Assembly: GCA_933207985.1 (NCBI GenBank)
Contig: OW240914.1
Location: 134,881,672-134,945,671 of the forward strand
Source of the DNA: Pelobates cultripes
Lineage: Eukaryota > Chordata > Amphibia > Anura > Pelobatidae
DNA length: 64,000 bases
Direction of reading: 5' to 3'
In this document: positions 31,688 through 42,069 of the stretch, one piece after another
Numbering within the stretch: position 1 is the first letter of the stretch
How the letters are laid out: each line of letters begins with the position of its first letter
Notes under the pieces: generated by a model
Told to the model about the DNA's origin: nothing
The model's database searches: none
Seen by the model: the letters and a program-made list of their open reading frames with translations, nothing else
Made by a program: the position numbers and the translations under genes

Positions 31688-32970
31688 CAACGTGGGGCTG
31701 ATTAATTTGTGAGTCTATGATTACATTTATAATGGGGCTGTTTTTTTTATTTTATTTTTTTTATCATCTTTAGCCCAATTGTTCACTAGTGAGTCAGGTG
31801 AAAGTCGTCAGTATTCATCAGTATTCTCAGCCTGTGCTCTGACCATCAGAACTGCTACAGCTCAGACACACATTGCACACAGCCAGTAAATATCACGCAA
31901 GTGGAAGGGGTCATGATGGGGGCAGAGATTGAAACATTCAAGGTTATTTTCTAAACTCTAAATGTTTTACAAATTAAATTGTACTAGCAAAATTGAGGCA
32001 CAAAGTTATGATTATAGACGAGCTGGATGAGTCCAGATTAGCTGTTTTTGACTTTTTTTTTCCCAGTTTAAAATGTGTGAAGTTTCAGAGTTTGGTGAAT
32101 AATGCTTTCGGCAGTGGAGCCAATCTTTCTAATTTAAAATTATTTTGTCAGAACAAGTAGAATGGACTACCTCTTTAGTCCTATGGTCAGGTCGAGGTCC
32201 ACCCCCCATCCCAATATTCCCATTCCTCTGTGTATATTTTGTTCCTAAATTGAACCTAGTCAGCAGATTACTCATCAGTTTAGTCCTCTTTATTTAGGTT
32301 ACTGACCAGATCTTGCCCATTTTTGTTCTATTTTGAAAAGGTTATAATTTTGATATGTTGCCACACAGGCGGAGATCATCAAGATTCCTGGACTCATCCT
32401 CCATATACAGATAGCTAAAAGTAGTACATAGTACTACTGAGTGCTGTCTGCACTAAAACATATTGGGGAGTCGGGGTCCCTTTATTCAAATCAAGGCAGT
32501 GCCTCTGTATAATTATTTTTCCACAAGTTGCACATTATATGCATCAGTGGTTCATTATGATTAGTGCTGCCATGTTTTTTGGGATACATATTAATAAATG
32601 TTGCATGGCAGCACACGCTCAGTGTTGCCCAGCAATATATACAAATGAGGTTCCAGAGACAATTCATCAAGCTATATACAATACAGTTAAATAATTAAAT
32701 ATTGGACTGTTTATTAGTCAGTCTGTTGCATCCAATATGTTTGTTAATTTTCCTTTTAATTATCGCACGTGATTGCTTGAATATTCTGTATAGATAATTG
32801 TATAAGTACCACTGCACTTAAAGCCATCTAAGCTAGAGTTAGGGTATTTGTATTATCATTGTGTGTATTTTGTTAAAAGGTTGCTAGGTCCCCTATTATA
32901 TATACCCTCTTGCTTGATCTCTGACACTTGTCCAGCGCTCCACTGCCCAAGTATTTTTCACAGTATTGTC
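31688..32970. other. No gene seen
   Basis: AT-rich intergenic-looking DNA. No recognisable element, splice-flanked exon or RNA gene. Confidence 0.4.
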
Positions 32971-32971
32971 C

Positions 32972-33246
32972 TAGCCAACACAGAGCAGGCCCTATCCAGT
33001 CTTGGCCAACACAGAGCAGGCCCTATCCAGTCTTGGCCAGCACAGAGCAGGCCCTATCCAGTCTTGGCCGACACAGAGCAGGCCCTATCCAGTCTTGGCC
33101 AACACAGAGCAGGCCCTATCCAGTCTTGGCCGACACAGAGCAGGCCCTATCCAGTCTTGGCCGACACAGAGCAGGCCCTATCCAGTCTTGGCCGACACAG
33201 AACAGGCCCTATCCAGTCTTGGCCAGCACAGAGCAGGCCCTATGGT
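32972..33246. repeat. 31-bp minisatellite, about nine units
   Basis: The unit contains CCRACACAGAGCAGGCCCTA followed by TCCAGTCTTGG. Nine near-identical copies differ mainly at one two-base site (AA, AG or GA). Because 31 is not a multiple of 3, all three forward frames stay open with a 31-residue periodicity. This explains the overlapping 107-188 codon frames here. Confidence 0.92.
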
Positions 33247-33249
33247 TAT

Positions 33250-33656
33250 AATTAGGCCTTGTGTTGTTTTGCAGCATGTTACGTGTGCCTCATTAGTAAA
33301 CAGCGATAACATTGATCATTATCAGCCCTGGGGGCAGAGATACATGCATACACCGGGGGGACCCCTCAGGCTGACCAACCCCCGAACTATAAGACCCCTC
33401 TGGACACAAGCGGATGCTCCGTCACAACCAGTACCTGCCACACCGAGATCTTCTTTAACAAATCTGATTTCCTCACACGAAACCCACCTCAGGCCACGCC
33501 CTCTCCGAACACGAGGCCTGCACAGCAATATCGGCTCTTTTCATTGGCACGCGGGGGCGGTTAGCTAGTTCCTGCACGGAGTACTGATCTCGAGGCCGCG
33601 TGACTGCATTTAAACGTCTTGGCGCGCGGGGTGCAGAGCGGGAAATCGCCATTAAT
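33250..33656. promoter_or_regulatory. CpG-rich patch, possible promoter
   Basis: Between about 33540 and 33656 CpG is dense for this window, with an inverted CCAAT box (CATTGGC), a GC box (GGGGGCGG) and GGCGCGCGGGG. This could be a small promoter or the GC-rich end of a repeat. No exon was found nearby. Confidence 0.3.
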
Positions 33657-33734
33657 CTAGAAAGATCCAGCTCATACCCAGCATAGCTCTCGGTGGGGGT
33701 AGAGCTTTACTGGGTTTGAGCTGGATCTTTCCAG
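33657..33734. repeat. 34-bp stem hairpin
   Basis: Arms 33657-33690 and 33701-33734 pair with four mismatches around a 10-base loop (CGGTGGGGGT). The stem begins CTAGAAAGATCCAGCTCA. Size and symmetry fit a small palindromic MITE or a microRNA-precursor-like RNA. Nothing in the sequence chooses between these. Confidence 0.7.
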
Positions 33735-34480
33735 TTTAACAGGGCATTGGACAAGGACCGTCGGTCTGCCATTGCCTACGAGTAATATCTATCCTCTCTT
33801 CAATGGCGTGCTGGGCATCATGGGAATACACCTAATCCACTACACATAAATAGAGATTTACAAACTCACTGATACTAATGGCAGTCTGACACCCACTCTA
33901 TCCTATATTTTTATTTTTTTAAGAAAATGTCACTAGTTTCACTTGGCTGAGAAGCCCTGTAGGGTCAGACTCTGCTGTTATCTGACCAATAGTTTCTTAA
34001 ATAAAATCAGTATACATCATTTGTTATGTTAAAGGAGCACCCCAGAAACAAGCGGTTTAAGCCCAAAGTCTTGAATCCAGGGCCTTTTAGCTGTGCTCCC
34101 CGTCCTTCTTGAAACAGGAAGCCTCCGAGAGAGGCGCCGCTGCTTGATTGAGAGCGTCCCCTTAAGTACGGAGCCAATTGTACAAGTTGTAAACAAAACT
34201 TGAAATTTGCGCTATATGTCTGTTCAACCATAATTCACCTCTTTCATATTAAATGCACCCACACTTATATATAATTTTAATCAGGAAAAACAGGGTTTTT
34301 ATTTAACATGAAATATTTAGCTATGAAACATAATTTAATATAATTAAAATATTTTTAAAATGGGAGAAATTCAGAAATGTTATTTTTTAGTATCTGCATG
34401 GAATTTTAACTGTGAAAGTCATAATACTGTTTGCTGTTACTGTAATAAAGTGTTTCAGATCAAAGAAAATTTTGATTATT
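33735..34480. other. No gene seen
   Basis: AT-rich, with a fragment near 34030 (AAAGGAGCACC...) that looks like a degraded end of the TTAA MITE family. Confidence 0.4.
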
Positions 34481-35049
34481 TGTCTATCTACTCCTTTCTA
34501 AATTGATTGTGCGCATGTCTTCTGGAAGTAAATCACACCGGACACATTGCAGGTTTATGAAGAACTCCAGAGTGGCCTTTATTCCAGGGGGTGCAATTCC
34601 CTTTTAAAGCAGAAATACGTAATGTACAGAGTCACAGTTAGCATACAGTATACATTCATCAATTGGTTAACCGTCTAAGGGGTCTTATCTAAACCCACCC
34701 TACTGGGCGTGACCCCAGCATCATCACATGACATTTCTTTGTATCCCAGCCCCATTCCAGCTCCATTTTACTACATGTGGCATGTTTCTATAGAGCTTTA
34801 GTTGCACAAAGGAAGTGGGGGAGGAGTTAGTAAAGGAAGCTGTTCCTTTAACACAGGAATTTGTTACACAAGGCTTGCTGATGGGAAGGGGCGAGGCTAG
34901 CAGGATGGGAGGAATTTGCAGAGAAAATAGTGACTGAACACATTTTAGGGGGGAAGGGAATATTTACTCTAGCAGCCAGTTTTAACATAGTGAACACAGA
35001 ATAAATAGACATTAGTAAATAGCCATTTTATTTTAATTTGTCCATAACA
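34481..35049 (-). repeat. Probable solo LTR related to ERV2
   Basis: In the minus sense it runs TGTTATGG to ATAGACA. It shares with the ERV2 LTR the TTTAAAAGGG promoter-like block and the GTGTGA(A)TTTACTTC block in the same order, and has an AATAAA at about 34580. No internal region adjoins it. No matching target duplication was found, so the ends are approximate. Confidence 0.5.
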
Positions 35050-35416
35050 AAAGTACACATATTTGTATTTAGCAATGTCTCACAAGTAAAACAGTACCCC
35101 CATGTACAGGTCTTATGGTGTTTTGGGAAGTTACAGGGTCAAATATAACACGTCACCTTTTTCAGTTTATTCACATTGAAATTAGCCAGACTGGTTATGT
35201 TGTCTTTAAGAGCGTATGGTAGCCCAGGAATAAGAATTACCCCCATGATGGCATACCATTTGCAAAAGTAGACAACCCATGGTATTACCAATGGGGTATG
35301 TCCAGTCTTTTTTAATAGCCACTTAGTCACAAACGCTGGCGAAAATTAGCGTTCAAATTTGTTTGTGTGTGGAAAATGCAAAATATAAGTATAAGATAAC
35401 TATATATATTATATGG
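35050..35416. repeat. Dispersed repeat of unknown class
   Basis: Contains the segment shared with 1-110 and a stretch (ACAACCCATGGTATTACCAA, GGGGTATGTCCAGTC) that is a common frog interspersed repeat. Its class cannot be told. Confidence 0.45.
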
Positions 35417-35598
35417 AATCCAACAAGGCAGGCTGCTCTCCGGACTTTAAAACGAAAATGTATTAAGTAATATTAAAAATAATGACCAACGTTTCGGTCC
35501 ACGCTCGGGACCTTCCTCAGGGTAAAAAAACAACAAGACAACAAAGTACTGTACACAGAATGACTATATATACCATCACAATCAATAGAAAAACTCAC
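35417..35598 (-). repeat. PLE 3' pseudo-LTR
   Basis: About 93 percent identical to 48533-48716 in the same orientation, beginning GAATCCAACAAGGCAGGC on the plus strand. Confidence 0.8.
35484..35524 (-). ncRNA. Hammerhead ribozyme motif, intact core
   Basis: In sense: CTGAGGA, stem II GGTCC/GGACC around CGAGCGT, then GAAACGTT followed by GGTC, which can pair with ACC before the first box (stem I). Stem III would be only the AC/GU pair. This minimal form is known in Penelope elements, where it is expected to work better as a dimer. All core bases are present. Confidence 0.7.
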
Positions 35599-36228
35599 CC
35601 AGTTGTTCTACTCCCTCTTCCCGCCGGCGCCAAGTGAACTTCCGGTTATGCGCGCACACCATAATTCATGCCCTGCCCCCGTCAGGTCACCCTGCGTACC
35701 TACGTATTAGACGGCCACTCACCAGGACAATGCTGTAAACAACATTGCCTCTCGTGTATAAGAGAGTAGTGATCAATATGAGAAGGAAATACACTGTGAC
35801 TTGGGTGCAATAAGAATGATTATACATTATGCAAAAAGCCTATATAAGACTGGAGTGAGAATAGAGCTGAAAGCAACTATAGACAAAATAATATGTATAC
35901 TAACTCAAGGACTTATCATTGGTATATCCAATCCAATGAATTAGTAACACGTAAATGTGATAAGCTAAGAGTTAAAGCATGTTTTAAATGTATATAAGAT
36001 GTGGAACATATTTGTATCTAGTAAAGTGCATGCTGATAGAAAAAAGTGCAAAACTTCTTAAAGTGATAGCGTGCATGAAATATAAAGTGCATAATACAAA
36101 AAAACCTCACTTACATATTATACATATAACACATTCAAACAATATATACATAACAACTACTCCTGTTTCTATTTTACTGGAGTAAGTATTTACATTAAAT
36201 TAAAACCATAATAGATAGCTAATAACCC

Positions 36229-36545
36229 CTATATAAAAGAATGGTATGTGACATTCTCATTTAGCCCCCTGGGAGACACTGTGTTTAATTGATGTATCCA
36301 AAAAGCCTCCTTTTGGAGCAACATTTTTCCTCTATCACCCCCTCTATGGGGAGGAGGGATGTGGTCTATACCCACAAATTTTAAAGATCCCAACGGATGC
36401 TTTTTGTCTAGAAAATGTTGGGCAACTGGCTTATCTGATAGCCCATCCCTGTATGCTAATCTAATGCTCGAACGCATAACTGCGTCTCCGTCTTCCCCAC
36501 ATAGTCCACACGGGCAAACTAGTTTATAAACAACAAACTGGGTTT
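36229..36545 (-). pseudogene. PLE GIY-YIG endonuclease domain
   Basis: In sense: VYKLVCPCG at about 36530-36500, then YVGKT in a neighbouring frame, then the 82-codon stretch from 36477 with QHFLDKKHP, PHRGGDRG, LLQKEAFWI and a C-terminal RGLNEN. This order is the Cys-containing GIY-YIG domain that follows the RT in Penelope/Neptune elements. It would cut target DNA. Two frameshifts bracket the YVGKT region. It is separated from its RT by ERV2. Confidence 0.8.
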
Positions 36546-36553
36546 TGCAGGTG

Positions 36554-36557
36554 ATGG
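36554..36557. repeat. ERV2 target duplication, left copy
   Basis: ATGG, repeated at 45610-45613. Four bases is the size made by gammaretroviral integrases. Confidence 0.8.
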
Positions 36558-37056
36558 TGTAGTAGATAATTTACTGCAAACCAATTAGTTTGAATGACTA
36601 TCTGTTCCTGTCCAAATTAAAGATAATAAAGTTGAGTGCACGCAGAAGTAAATTCACACTGAGACACAGAGTTCAGGTTAATGAAAAAACTTCGGAGAAG
36701 TTTAATGGCTTCTGACAGAAAATGGGTGCGCAGACCCTTTTAAAGGCATTATTACATCACTGAAGAATTCAAGATAACAGTAAATAGACACTATTGATTG
36801 GTCCAGGTGTTAAGTGGTTAGTTAGGTACCCTCCTATCAAGAGGTGATGTCATCCTTGACACGGGAGTGGACACAAGATGTAGGCGCCATCTTGTTAGCA
36901 CGAGGTGTTCACTCGATGGGAGGGGTGCTTTGGCAGCCATTTTGAATAGTTAGTATTGTTAGTTTCAAGGTTCTTTTAGTAAATACACATTTTATTATTC
37001 AGCACATTTCTTCCTGCCAAAGCATTAGCTTAGATAATTTCAAGAATTCTACAACA
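36558..37056 (-). repeat. ERV2 3' LTR (499 bp)
   Basis: Sense TGTTGTAGAATT to CTACTACA. R-U5 and proximal U3 match the 5' LTR with only a few differences, including a 5-bp indel, but the distal U3 is different and shorter. Confidence 0.9.
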
Positions 37057-37070
37057 GTCCCCCTTTAAAA
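37057..37070 (-). promoter_or_regulatory. ERV2 polypurine tract
   Basis: Sense TTTTAAAGGGGGAC immediately before the 3' LTR, the primer for plus-strand DNA. Confidence 0.8.
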
Positions 37071-37330
37071 TGTTAGTTACTAAAAGATAAGCTTTATTTT
37101 TTAATACCAGAAGACTTGTTAGCCCAAAGACACAGAAAACCCATGGTCGCTAGCTTGGTGTTAGTGCAAAGTGCATGTCTACCCCTATCTGACCCTAACG
37201 GGCTGCAGCTCATCTGTCTTAACAAGCATCGAACACTTCACGTGGGTAACCCGCAGTGGCTAGTCCACCACATCTCCGCACGTGAGACTCGCCTGTAGAG
37301 ACAGACGCTGTCCCTGCACTGGTTCCCTTC

Positions 37331-39225
37331 CTAGAAATTCTGCACTTTATCAGTATAAGGGAGAGTTTGTAGCGGAATACAGGGTGAGGTGAGATCTTGA
37401 TCATCGATTGTCAGATGAGTGAGAGTTAGTGTTGCTTGGTCTGTAGTCTTCTGTAAGAATTTTCTAAGGCATGGGAGGACACAACAAACGAGAAGAGCGA
37501 GAACAAAAAGGAAAATTAGTAGAGCCATACCAATATGGACTAAAGCTTTCTGCCAACCTGACATCCAACCAAACCACCTTTCCCAGGGATCTGTTACCCC
37601 AGAATTCCTTTTCAACTCTTCTGAGAGTTTCTCTAACTTCGCTATGGCCATAGCGACTTTACCATTTGGACCTGTGTTTTCTGGGATATAAGTGCAACAA
37701 GTCATGGTGTCAGGTAGTATTTTACATACACCCCCCTTTTCAGCTAGAATCATGTCTAAGGCCAGTCTGTTCTGGAAGGTCATTTGGGATGTGGCCTGCA
37801 ACTGCTCGGCCAGGCCCTGGAGGGCATCCCTGGTGTAGTTGACAAAACGCTGTTGGTTGTAATAAATGTAGTTAATCCAATTAAGGTTTTTGTTGGCAGT
37901 GACTATAGTGAACAGTGATTCAAAACCTGCAGCTACTTCATCTCTAGCTTTAAATTCATTAGGTACCCCCCTAGGCACCCCAATGGCATCTATGTAAATG
38001 TGGGGGTCAAAACTGCCTTTTACTGGGGTTTCGCGCCTCACTCTGGCTGGGGTATGTGGAGGGTCGTATGTGTCATGATGATTATCAGAAATAATATGAA
38101 TGGGCATGATAACTTTGGCTAGGGTACACTCACCCCACCACTCAGTTTCCAGCCTAGATCTTAACTGTAGATCCCCACATAACCAGTAAACATCCCCCAA
38201 TGACCTGGTATGGTGTTGCAACAGGCGTATAGGAACAGTTCTGTAAGTGGCGCAATAACCTTTAGAAAAATTAACCATGAATTTACCAATCCCGTCATAC
38301 ATGGCATAACAAGTGTAATTACCTCTATAGACTGTGATTCCATCTGGTGGCTTAACATTTTCAACTAAGAGAGGGTATTCTGCCGTCCATGCCATGCAGA
38401 GGGACCTATTAAAGTCATATTGGTAGGCAAAAGGCTTAAGAAGCAATCTTCTATCTCTAAAGGGAGAGTTAGGGGGACGGTGCCAAGGTGGGGTCGGGCA
38501 CCGCCACATACATAACATGCTGTTTTATTATGTTTGTTGGCATTATACCTCATCCATTCTAACCACAAATTAATGTCATTGAATCCAGTTTCAGCGGCCA
38601 TGGTATCTTCAAAAGTGGGGTTAGCGATGGCCATCATATCTTTAAAGGACTGGATATGTGGTTTTAGCGGATTTGGGACCATATGATCAGCCCCTTGCCA
38701 CTCTGGAGAGTGGTACATATCTCTGAGGTAGAAATGACCTAATTTGTTGTAGGAACCTTTCTTCCAATACATTCCCATTACATATCGGTCTGCATCCTCG
38801 GGGCCAGGATGTTCAATATTTAACATTAATTTCATAGGGGTACTTCCTCCAGGCTTTCTTAAAGTCATTCTTTGAAGGAGGGATCTACCCTGATTGTCTA
38901 TCTTAGATAAAGCACTTTTGGGTTTATAACCCCAGGCAGGCCCAGTATTCCATCCCGCAGCCCCCCAGTAGTTACAGTCATAACCCCATTGTTCATCTAC
39001 TACACAAGCGTAAGGGTCTTTTGCTTGTGGTATATCTTTATAAATGGCTTGAATCTGTGACTTAGGGAATGGGCATTCTACAATATCACAGTAATCAAAA
39101 GTGAATGTAGCCACATGGGTACATGATGAATTATACCAGAAAGTGTACCCACTAGCATCTTTGGTGATGGCCACCTGCTGGGCTTTAAGGAGGCCAACTA
39201 AGGAGATAATGTACCAGAGGCACAT
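37331..39225 (-). pseudogene. ERV2 env, one frameshift
   Basis: From ATG 39225: a signal peptide (IISLVGLLKA), then a Cys/Trp-rich surface subunit including a CYVC motif like the gammaretroviral CxxC isomerase site. A single frameshift near 38430-38460 moves translation to the frame ending at 37331. That frame contains a furin-like RVRRE site, a fusion-peptide region, a heptad-rich helix, an immunosuppressive-like segment with EKGGV, and a C-x8-CC motif where the family normally has C-x6-CC. A membrane anchor (ALLIFLFVLALLVC) and a short tail follow. Total about 630 codons. It would mediate cell entry if whole; as present it is broken once. Confidence 0.85.
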
Positions 39226-39629
39226 GGTTGCATAGAGTTAGCTTCCTCTGGGGCAGGTGTCTTCTTGCAATGGGAAGCGTGGATCCAGTTAGGCCTTCCG
39301 GCCAATTTGACAGAGGTAGGGGAGATCAGGAGAACTTGGAGCGGTCCGTCAAATCTTGGTTCCAGGGTGTGTTTTCGCACAAATTTCTTGACCAGAACCC
39401 AGTCACCGGGGAGCAGACTGTGGTTGCCTGTGTCAGAATCAGGATCTGGAATTGAAGAGAAAACTTGGGCATGGATTTTGTTCAAAGCATTTGCGAGTTC
39501 AGTTACATAATCTACTAAAACATCAGTTTGAAGTTGTAGTTGTTGGGGAAAATAGCAACCTAGCCTAGGTGCAGTCCCAAATAGAATCTCATATGGGGAC
39601 AGTGAGGTAGTATTTTTGTACAAGAGCAT
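39198..39629 (-). pseudogene. ERV2 integrase C-terminal part
   Basis: Begins at LSPYEILFG, downstream of the catalytic core, and includes PGDWVLVKKF, the start of the SH3-like DNA-binding domain. The zinc-binding domain and D,D-35-E core are missing: the sequence is fused almost directly to the end of the RNase H frame. It overlaps the env start by 28 bp. Confidence 0.75.
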
Positions 39630-41097
39630 TCATTAGATCCTTTGATAAATGTGCAGGTCTGTGTGCCCATTGTACGACTGCTGGGTACAAATTCTTAGGG
39701 AGGCAGAAATTGAGGTTGTTGGAGTACACTCCATCCTTCAGAAATGCCCCTTTCTGTTTCCACTTCTGTATTTCTTCAGGGGCAACTGCAGCCTGTTGTT
39801 CCCGTAGGGTTTTTAGATCAGTTGGAAGTGTCTGCAAGGTAAATGTGGGAGTTTCTTCGTTTCCGGACACACTTCTGTCCACTTCCTGTAGTTCTCTTGC
39901 AGCTTGTTTTGCAGCTTGATCAGCTAGATGGTTGCCCTTTGCTTCATCTGAGTCCAACTTCCCATGTGCTTTTACCTTCAAAATAGCCACTTCTTCTGGG
40001 AGTAGGAGGGCGTCCATCAGCTCCTTGATTGTGGAACCGTGCTTGATTGGTGTACCGGCGGTAGTAAGAAATCCTCTTGTTTTCCAAATTAATCCGAAGT
40101 CGTGAGCCACGCCCAGTGCATATCTTGAATCCGTGTAGATATTGGCGCGCTTTCCTTCAGGGATCTTGCATGCTGAAGTCAGGGCTTGCAATTCAGCTTC
40201 TTGTGCAGACATAGTTGATGGTAAAGATGATGATTTGACAATTTCATCTGTTGTGGTTACGGCATATCCTGTATGGTATCTTCCTTCTTCATCAGCATAT
40301 CTTGAGCCGTCCACAAACAGGGTGAGATCGGGATCTACCAATGGGTCTTCATGCACAGTTGGTAGATGTGTTGTTTCCATTTTCATCTGTTCAAAACAGT
40401 CATGAGGTGTATCTGGGTCGTAGTCATTCACTATGGTTAAATCTTGGAACTCATTCTCCAGGAAATGACGCGGCCATGCTTTTAGGTGGTCAGTTGTTGG
40501 ATATTTGACAACACCATTTTCCTGTAGCTGTGATTCGTCCATAGTGGCCCATGCTTTTGCCATAGGCCCAAGATCATTCCATGATATTGTTTTCAACTTG
40601 GTCACAGGGAAATGTGGAATGGCAGTGTCCCAATGACGGTACAAATGCTTGAGTTCCGGAGGTAGGTGAATCAAGACCATACTGTTGCCTTCAGAATCAC
40701 AGTAGAAGTCTTGTGCAGTGAGTTTTACTTCGACCAGATGATAGAGTTCATCTTCATAGCAGGGTTCAGGAGTGATGTTTGATTTGTACCACATGGTACA
40801 GAAGGCATATCCTGCTCCGTCATGAAGGAGTGCTTGTCCATCATGAAAGGATAGGTTGGGATGCATTTCCTTCTTGATGGTGCCAGTGAGAAGAAAAACA
40901 TAAGTTTCGTCCATGATGAAACATAAGTTTCGTCCATGATGAAACATAAGTTTCGTCCATGATGAATCCGTAGGATACACCCCCCTCAGGGAGTGGCAGA
41001 AGAGTGGACGGATTGAGAACTTGACATCTTTGAAGGGTAATGTTGTCAGGCAACAAAAGATGACATTGAAGGCGAAGATGCCTAGCAGGAGTAACAT
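39589..41097 (-). pseudogene. ERV2 RNase H and connection domain
   Basis: The N-terminal part is disturbed by a 23-bp unit repeated three times at about 40900-40968. RNase H motifs: LFVDGSRYADEEG (about 40320), MSAQEAELQAL and NIYTDSRYA (about 40140). The frame ends shortly after a Lys/Tyr-rich segment at the integrase start, where the deletion joins the integrase tail. Confidence 0.8.
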
Positions 41098-41118
41098 GCT
41101 TAAGTTGGACCTGGTTGA

Positions 41119-41790
41119 CTATGGCAGAAATGTCATGAAGGGCCAAGACAACCAGGGGGTGGCCAAGGACAAGATCTCCAGTTCTTTCAATGAGCTCTCT
41201 GGCAGCAAAGACGGCCCGAAGGCAAGAGGGACGTCCTCTGGCCACAATATCCAGTTGGCAGGAGAAAAATACAATAGGCCTTTGGCGACCTCCAGGACCA
41301 TGGGCCTGAGTGAGTACTCCTGTTGCATGGCCTTGTCTTTCAGAAACAAACAATTTGAAGGGTTTGGTATAGTCTGGTAGGCCAAGAGCAGGAGCAGAAG
41401 CAATAGCACGTTTGAGAGAACAGAAGTTGTCAAGGGCTTCCGTGGACAAGCAAAATGGGTCTGACTTGAGAGCATCATAAAGAGGTTGCATAAGGAGCGA
41501 GGCTTCTGGGATCCATGCTCGGCAATAGGAAATGAGGCCCAGGAAGGCGTGTAGTGACTTCGAGGTCCTTGGAGGTGGAATGTCCAGTACTGCTCTAACT
41601 CGGTCACGGGTAAGATGTCTGGTTCCCTGAGACAGACAATGGCCAAGGAAGATAACAGTAGATTGGCAGAATTGCAGCTTGAGACGTGAAGCTTTACATC
41701 CTTGTTCTGCTAGGTAGCAAAGAAGATTAATTGAGCATTGTTCTGTTGTGGGTAGATCATCTCCACAGTAAAATGGGAAGGGAACAAAGA
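41119..41790 (-). pseudogene. ERV2 RT remnant (palm end, thumb, connection)
   Basis: Only the end of the RT remains. A degraded catalytic box reading FYCGDDL lies near 41770, followed by CKASRLKLQFC and FLGHCLSQGTRHL (about 41690-41590), then frameshifted connection sequence. About 50 bp separates this from the protease, so fingers and most of the palm are deleted. Confidence 0.75.
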
Positions 41791-41799
41791 ACTGTAGTG

Positions 41800-42060
41800 T
41801 CTTTTCGTGACAAAGGTGTATTTAATTGAACCTGGCCGTCTGCAGTGAGGGTGATGGATGCTTGGAGGCGGGATAGGACATCAGCACCAACACAAGAGAC
41901 ATCGGTGTCAGGCAGGAACGATGAGTCAGGCAGGTCTTGTTCTCTAAGAACACTGCGGGTTGCACCTGTGTTAACCAGGAAAGTAGTAGGGTGACCGTCA
42001 ATAGGGAAAGTTACAGTGGCTAGTGGCCCCCCTTGTTCCCTGTAGACACTGCCATGGCAG
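41800..42060 (-). pseudogene. ERV2 protease with Asp-to-Asn active site
   Basis: The sense frame reads ATVTFPIDG, then FLVNTGATRSVL, where retroviral proteases have D-T/S-G. The AAC codon is at 41970-41972. DVLSRLQASITL matches the segment that follows in ERV1. The substitution would abolish catalysis; a single G-to-A change explains it. Confidence 0.7.
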
Positions 42061-42069
42061 GGGCATTAA

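Noticed and set aside
32972..33246. Regularly repeated units suggestive of a CRISPR array
   Set aside because: Units are contiguous tandem copies without unique spacers, in a vertebrate genome.
32848..33568. Three overlapping 107-188 codon frames that could look like a repeat protein
   Set aside because: They are produced by the 31-bp minisatellite, which leaves all three forward frames open; no other coding evidence.
36130..36228. Extension of the PLE endonuclease beyond RGLNEN
   Set aside because: The frame stops at 36229 and the following DNA is AT-rich without motif; this is the expected C-terminal end.
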